Part shown: one piece after another, positions 20,674 to 25,038 of the stretch
How the letters are laid out: every line of letters starts with the position of its first letter
Numbering within the stretch: the stretch's first letter is position 1
Origin: Haplomitrium mnioides
Taxonomy: Eukaryota > Marchantiophyta > Haplomitriopsida > Calobryales
Direction of reading: 5' to 3'
Assembly (NCBI GenBank): GCA_049999725.1
Contig: JBNGIS010011043.1
Location: 1 to 25,038, forward strand
DNA: 25,038 bases
Made by a program: the position numbers and the translations under genes
Notes under the pieces: generated by a model
Database searches by the model: none
Told to the model about the DNA's origin: nothing
The model's input: the letters and a program-made list of their open reading frames with translations, nothing else

Positions 20674-22266
20674 CGTCGCGCGAACCCTTCTTCCGAAGTT
20701 GACCTTCAAAAACACAAGAAGGCTCCTCAGCGCGCCACGTTTCCGAAGCCTCTCGCGGACTCCCTACGCTCGCCACATCATCCGTAGAACCGCCGCGGAC
20801 TTCCCTTGCTCGTCGAATAAGAACGGTACCAATGTTGCTGTTTCGACGTACATTCGAAGTAAGAACTGTTCGCGCGCCTGATGCAATCTTCGTTAACACT
20901 TCAAAAAGCTCGCTATAAGAACTACTAGGCCTTTTCGGACCATTCGCCCTTTTGAAATTTTGGACGCCTGTTGCATCCTATCAAACTTTCACCCTCCAAG
21001 TTGCCGAAGCAGCAAAGGGTCACCCTTTCGGTGTCGGTAGCTCCTCCGTCGGTCGCACTGGCGTTAGCTTCGTTTTTCGGCCGCTCTCATCTCGCTCACC
21101 GATTCGCCTATATATCGTGTTTTTGCCGTGCCCTTCATTTCCCCCCACCGGATAGGCGCCATGTTGCCCTTCTGGCTCAGCCTTCTTCCCGTTTGACAGT
21201 TTGCGCTGGGTCACCGCTTCGTCACTGATGCGTGTCGTTTGAACCGGTTCGCCGACAAGTTGCCTTTTTGCCTTCACTCGCTCTTATTTGGTCAAATCAG
21301 TGATCAGTCCCCCTTTCGGCTCTCCTTTGTGTTTCCTCATGGCGAATTTGTGCTAGGTCGCCCCTTCGGCTTCCGCGCTCCTTCCCCTCTCAGATCTTCG
21401 ATACATCGCCCTTCCGGCACTCTCCCGTTTCCCTTCGGCCAGACCCGCGATAAGTCGCTATTTCGGGCCCCTTTCCTTGCTCCCCTGTTGAGTTCCTCGC
21501 GGATCCCTCTTAACCGGAGCGCCCCACGTCGTAAGACGGATCGAAAACCGGTTAAGTGGGTTCCCCACTTAGGGAGGCGCCTGTCCGTAGATCTACGGGC
21601 CTCTGAGTGCCGCCACGTTGTCTGTGGAATCCCGCGAAGGGCTCTAGAGACGCCACATTTCCGTGGAATCTCGCGGGACCTTTCGAGGGCTCCACTCTTC
21701 CGCTAGGACTTACCGACTTGGATGGAGCATTCGATCGGCCTCTGCAGGGCTCGCTCTTGCTTGCGGGATCGAGGCGTCCCTCTTCCTTGGCCTTGCTCAC
21801 CCTCATGATGATCTCACCTCTTCCTGTCAGCTCCTAATGCTTGCTTCCCGATTGGTGGCCGCTGCAGGACCCCCGCGATCTGCCTTTCTTCGGAGTGCCT
21901 TAGGGCTTCCTTGTTGTTGATCCCTTCTTCTTCCTCTTGCAATCGCCTCGCTATGGGTGGCTGTTCTGTTCCTTCTCCCCAGGCTCCGATCCCTGCATCC
22001 TCCTTAGGCCCATGGATTCTCGCTGGCCTGCTTAGAATTTTGAAAATGGGGCCCCTCCCATGGCTAGCGATCACTACTCTCCTTCCTCCTCTCCTCCGCC
22101 ATGATCTTGTTTCCCTCCCAAGACTCATGCGCCCTACTCTTATTAGCTGTTTGAGGTAAGCATCTGTTCATGAGAGGCCTTCACACTTGCTAAGGAGTAT
22201 TTGGGTCGATGATGCCTCTGATTTCGTGCATTAAGCTTTAGTGCTCCAAACCACCAGCTGACATAA

Positions 22267-22276
22267 CTCCCCCTTC
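22267..22276 (-). promoter_or_regulatory. Polypurine tract of the right-hand element
   Basis: On the minus strand GAAGGGGGAG lies 3 bp (TTA) upstream of the LTR terminus TGTCAGC. A purine run at this position is the plus-strand DNA primer of LTR retrotransposons. It sets the sense of the element as minus and LTR C as its 3' LTR. Confidence 0.8.
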
Positions 22277-22400
22277 AAGTGTGAAGCATCCCCGCGAACA
22301 CACTTCTTCTCCCTCAATTTCCTGGTGCCTCTGCTGCTGGTTGCTAGCCCGACTTTGTAACTCCTACAAAACAACCCCACGAAACACCCTCCCAACAAAA

Positions 22401-22422
22401 CACACACGCACACACACACACA
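22401..22422. repeat. (CA)n microsatellite
   Basis: CACACACGCA followed by five more CA units. It lies in the untranslated stretch between the ORF end and the polypurine tract. Confidence 0.85.
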
Positions 22423-22616
22423 AACAACTTACATGTGCGCATTCTGCTCGCTCAGCCTCTTCCTTGGATCCCACACAAAAGTCGTGCTTCTAGATTTTGG
22501 TTTGAGGGGAATATGAGGTCTCTGCAGCAACATGCCTTGCTGCATTCCCTTTTGCATCGTGAACCAACCCTCAGACCTGGAATCCCTTTGCTGGCATGTT
22601 TCCCTTGGCTTGGGGG

Positions 22617-22640
22617 CACACCCCACACACACACCCACAA
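22617..22640. repeat. Interrupted (CA)n microsatellite within the ORF
   Basis: CACACCCCACACACACACCCACAA interrupts the C-terminal part of the minus-strand frame. This region of the frame (after about residue 300) reads as Cys/Trp/Val-rich filler, so the real coding part may end upstream of it. Confidence 0.75.
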
Positions 22641-23213
22641 GGAACAGCTGATCAAACAAGCATACACAAAGGTACTGTACTTTGGATCTGTAACTTTATA
22701 ATTACATTCAATGTTGGTGGTGACGGGGCTGCCCGTAACAATTCCTTCCCTGTCACCAAGATCCTTGGGTTGCATCAAGGTGAGCTTCTTCTCTGAATTG
22801 AGATTGGGCTCATCTTCTAACACCTTCGGATCCTCCGGGCTGCAACTGAGTATTTCCATTATTGTGCATTCCACCACTTGAGGAGGCTCTAACTTGACGA
22901 CACTTGGCAAGTGCTCGTCATAACTTTCTGTATCCGAGTACACCGTCGTCGACCCCCATCGCAGTCCGGGTTCGGGGCTCGACCGACATTGGTCTTCCGG
23001 TGGGTCCTCCTCTTGAGGGAAATGAGGTTTAGTTGCGCCATCTCCTCCTTGCCCTGGTGGTGCCCTTCCCTGGTCCCTTGATTGGTGCGCGGAGTCCTCT
23101 TCTTTCGGTCTTGATTCCTCCACCTTCGTTTGAATGTCGTAATTCGTGAGATCTTGCACCGCGACCAGGGATGCTTCCGCCTCTTGGAGCTCATATGGAT
23201 CACCTCGTGATTG

Positions 23214-23216
23214 CTA
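23214..23216 (-). other. In-frame TAG with CAATCA downstream
   Basis: The minus strand reads CTG GAG TAG CAA TCA. The six bases after the stop fit CARYYA, the context known from tobamovirus-type leaky UAG codons. That the frame continues open beyond it is directly visible; that it is read through is only a possibility. Confidence 0.4.
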
Positions 23217-23572
23217 CTCCAGGACATGCCTCTGGTCCTCACCATCTGCCTTCTCCTTGGTTTGTGTCTGGTAGAACCAGGTGGGGTATTCCACCTCGTA
23301 TTCAGAATAGCTCATGGATGACCACACTTGATTTGTACCCTTCTTACCCTTCCGCCTCTTCTGGCTCTTGCTCTTCCGGTGAGACTTAGATTTAGCTTTG
23401 GCTTTTCCATGACCACAGTCCTCTGAGGCAGAGGTCTCCTCCTTCATCCAGACTGCTTCCTCCTCTTCACACTGGGAATGCGTTGTAATTGGGCACTCAT
23501 ACTTCTGCCCCCATGGTTCTGGGCAGTTGGGGGAAACATGTCTAGGCTGGCCACAATTCCAGCACACCATAA

Positions 23573-23610
23573 CAAACAGCCGCTACTTTGAACCAGGAAC
23601 CGCTACTGAG
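23573..23610 (-). other. Leader / candidate primer-binding block of the right-hand element
   Basis: On the minus strand CTCAGTAGCGGTTCCTGG then TTCAAAGTAGCGGCTGTTTG ends 2 bp before the ATG of the zinc-knuckle ORF. It matches the block directly inside LTR A (6492-6528). It contains a direct repeat AGTAGCGG. Upstream similarity to the LTR end stops within about 10 bp (GAAATAGG is shared), so this marks the break where the 5' LTR was lost. Confidence 0.55.
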
Positions 23611-24459
23611 TTCCTATTTCCTTTGGCAATCGAATTTTGTTTTTCAAAAATTTGTTATTCAAAAACATCAAATTTAAGACTAAAATATTTTTTTCGGAAA
23701 AAAAAAGGTTTTTTATGAACAAAAGATGCATATTTTCCATTTAGATTATATTTCAAATATCTTTTTTAGAAAGAGAACTTAAAAAACAAACATTTTGATT
23801 ATTCAATTATTGTGAAAAAGCTTGACACTATTGAAAATAAATTAAATTCAAGAAAAAAGAAATAATATATATTTTTTGATAGAAGAAAATTACAGGAAAA
23901 CCTAAATGTCTATTTGGATAAGGACTTTAAACCTGACTTGGAGCATCGTAGCCAACAAAGTCTATGCAAGCATATACTCCAAACCACAACCGTAAAGCCT
24001 ATACACGCATAGACTCCGAACAAGAATCCTAAATACTCTGCTTGCTTTCACTCTCGACAAGAACAACGAAGCCATGCACGCATGGACTTTCAACTACAAT
24101 CCAACAACAAAAACACGCCAAGTATCTAAAGAAGAACCCTACAGCCTATGCAAGCATGGACATTGAACAAGAACCCTTTGACGAATGGGTGCCGATACTC
24201 TGAACAACAACTACATAGCTTAAGCGTGCAGGGGAACCGGAGAAGAACTACAAATTCTAAAATGCGCAAAGACACTAAACAATGTGCAAAGCCTACACAT
24301 AATTATGAGATTAGAAATTGAGATGAAACCATTCTTGGACTATCAAAAGGGTCAACTTATTCTTAGGAGAAATAAATGGAATCTTGATGAAAGACTTGTA
24401 GTAAAATGAAAGAACATTGAGATGAAATTTTTGGCAAAAAAGATTTAGAAAAAATAAAT
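23611..24459. other. AT-rich non-coding flank with degenerate GCATAGACTTT repeats
   Basis: Positions 23611-23930 are extremely AT-rich with A and T runs. From about 23930 to 24300 there are loose repeats about 65-70 bp apart containing AGCCTATGCA.GCATGGACTTT-like cores (near 23965, 24000, 24080 and 24155). The same core occurs at 2071-2155 on the far side of the locus. There is no ORF of interest. This flank replaces the missing 5' LTR of the right-hand element. Confidence 0.5.
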
Positions 24460-24465
24460 TTTATT
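24460..24465 (-). promoter_or_regulatory. Possible polyadenylation signal AATAAA
   Basis: AATAAA on the minus strand lies 27 bp beyond the TGA of the right-edge ORF. The position is suitable for a plant near-upstream poly(A) element, but the surrounding DNA is so AT-rich that chance occurrence is likely. Confidence 0.3.
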
Positions 24466-24492
24466 ATAAAGGAAAATAGTACAAACATTTTA

Positions 24493-25038
24493 TCAAACAA
24501 TCTCCTCTTCTGGAGGAACTGTCTCATCTACATCTACTGGCTGAGCATCTGCAGCTGCTAGAGAATCTTGACGAGACTTTGCAGTCCTCGATATCACCAC
24601 AGAGTCACCAGAAGCGCTTGTAGTACCAGGAGGAACAGGTTCCTTGTGGTACACAAATACTATTTGTGACTCAGTCACATCAGATTGCAAGGAAGCCATC
24701 TCCAAAACCCTCTGAGGAATATAGATAGACTGACATCTATCATATTCCACCGCGATGCAATTTCGCATCAGCTTTAGATCACAGACAAGGCTTGTGCCAG
24801 ACCTAGAGCAAAGATCTAGAATCTAATCTTGCTCTGTAGAAAGATTGTCAATGAAAAAATTATATAACGCTTGCGGTTTCTGATAAACACTCACATGAGC
24901 ATCATCTCCTAGATGTTTTAGCTTTGCAGAAACTGCAAGACAGCTAAACATGCTACGCATGGGTTGTCGAAGAAGTCCCGTTGCAGAAGAAGCTTGCAAA
25001 TTGAAATGTCGCATGCTCCTCTTTCCGTCTTTTGACCA
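24493..25038 (-). pseudogene. Unrecognised ORF with one internal TAG, truncated by the window edge
   Basis: The minus-strand frame enters from beyond 25038. The first ATG in view is at 25014, but the frame is open upstream of it, so the true start lies outside. It reads 63 codons from that ATG to a TAG at 24825-24823, then continues in the same frame, without shift, for 109 codons to TGA at 24493-24495. Visible features are a mixed-composition N-part with GDDAHVSVYQKPQALYNFF and a middle part LVCDLKLMRNCIAVEYDRC. The C-terminus is acidic and Ser/Thr/Pro/Glu-rich, ending PPEEEIV. No transmembrane segment or named domain is evident. It may be the 3' end of a decayed transposon or host gene. The TAG is followed by ATTCTA, which is not a leaky context, so decay is the simpler reading. 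Confidence 0.45.

Larger units (their letters stand above)
18385..22263 (-). mobile_element. LTR C, 3' LTR of a minus-sense element (3879 bp)
   Basis: On the minus strand it starts TGTCAGCTGGTGG at 22263 and ends GGGGAGCGACA at 18385. It is preceded by a polypurine tract, which fixes it as a 3' LTR. It aligns along its length to LTR A in inverted orientation (for example 19125-19340 against 5525-5765) and is about 400 bp longer, partly from an internal duplication at 19384-19921. The CpG-rich core (20340-20700) holds three hairpin repeats with the same spacings as A. Its outer end abuts satellite, with TGTAT outside. No matching duplication can be tested because the element's 5' end is lost. 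Frames inside (for example 20254-20715 minus, 153 codons) are probably non-coding. Confidence 0.88.
22452..23570 (-). pseudogene. CCHC zinc-knuckle (Gag-like) ORF with one in-frame TAG
   Basis: Minus-strand frame of 373 codons from ATG at 23570, with a single internal TAG at 23216-23214 (codon 119). An upstream in-frame TAG makes 23570 the first possible start. Residues 3-16 form CWNCGQPRHVSPNC, a CX2CX4HX4C knuckle of the retroviral/Gag nucleocapsid type, which binds nucleic acid. Residues 35-51 are acidic and 56-77 very basic (Lys/Arg/Ser). After the TAG the frame stays open for 253 more codons: first acidic and Pro/Glu/Ser-rich, then poor filler over a CA microsatellite. No capsid domain precedes the knuckle, so the N-terminus is missing compared with a full Gag. 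It sits 3' of the leader block and 5' of the polypurine tract of the same element. The TAG could be decay (CAG to TAG) or a readthrough stop, because its 3' context is CAATCA. Function beyond RNA binding is unknown. Confidence 0.65.
22264..23610 (-). mobile_element. Short internal region of a probably non-autonomous LTR element
   Basis: About 1.35 kb lies between the leader block (23610-23573) and the polypurine tract. It holds one long, interrupted frame with a CCHC knuckle and CA-rich microsatellites. There is no DTG/DSG protease motif, YxDD reverse transcriptase motif or integrase HHCC/DDE pattern. The 5' LTR that should lie beyond 23610 is absent and AT-rich DNA takes its place. Long LTRs around a short Gag-only interior resemble plant TR-GAG or LARD elements. 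An internally deleted Gypsy-type element is equally possible. Confidence 0.65.

Noticed and set aside
18380-22268. Target-site duplication around LTR C alone
   Set aside because: TGTAT on the left and TAACT on the right do not match. The right side is the element interior with a polypurine tract, so C is not a solo LTR.
22452-22690. Cys-rich C-terminal part of the zinc-knuckle frame as a secreted or metal-binding domain
   Set aside because: It spans a CA microsatellite and the cysteines are irregular. More likely untranslated sequence that happens to stay open.

Overview
The window looks like non-genic, repeat-rich DNA of a large plant genome. The reasons are very long LTRs (about 3.4-3.9 kb), a CCHC zinc-knuckle Gag-type reading frame, a polypurine tract, a solo LTR with a 5-bp target-site duplication, a long AT-rich satellite array and a 100-N scaffold gap. 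I cannot name the species. I found no conserved host gene, tRNA, rRNA, CRISPR array or bacterial-type operon.

Layout, left to right. Positions 1-513 are unrecognised DNA, followed by the gap (514-613). Positions 614-960 are a diverged scrap related to the LTRs further on. Positions 961-3019 are gene-free DNA that becomes very AT-rich. LTR A (3020-6491, plus strand) is followed by about 37 bp of its own leader and then runs directly into a 42-bp satellite array (6529-18384). That array is split by LTR B (10177-13607, minus strand), a solo LTR flanked by AAATA/AAACA. LTR C (18385-22263, minus strand) bounds the array on the right. It is the 3' LTR of an element whose polypurine tract (22267-22276), short internal region and zinc-knuckle ORF (23570 down to 22452, minus strand, one in-frame TAG) lie to its right. 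The 5' LTR of that element is missing. From 23611 the sequence is AT-rich again, and an unrecognised minus-strand ORF with one internal TAG runs off the right edge (24493-25038).

How the parts relate. A, B and C are diverged copies of one LTR family with termini TGTC...GACA, in B extended to TGTCAGCC...GGCTGACA. The internal region that can be seen is only about 1.35 kb and shows no protease, reverse transcriptase or integrase, so the copy attached to LTR C looks non-autonomous (TR-GAG or LARD-like) or deleted. The satellite (about 200 monomers in total) was one continuous array before B inserted. It carries higher-order periods of 126 and 252 bp, and variant patterns shared at offsets of 40 and 84 monomers. 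A and C face each other in inverted orientation across the array, and the DNA outside them may be inverted relatives too.

Most long reading frames here are artefacts. They come either from a repeat whose period (42) is divisible by three or from CpG-rich, stop-poor LTR sequence.
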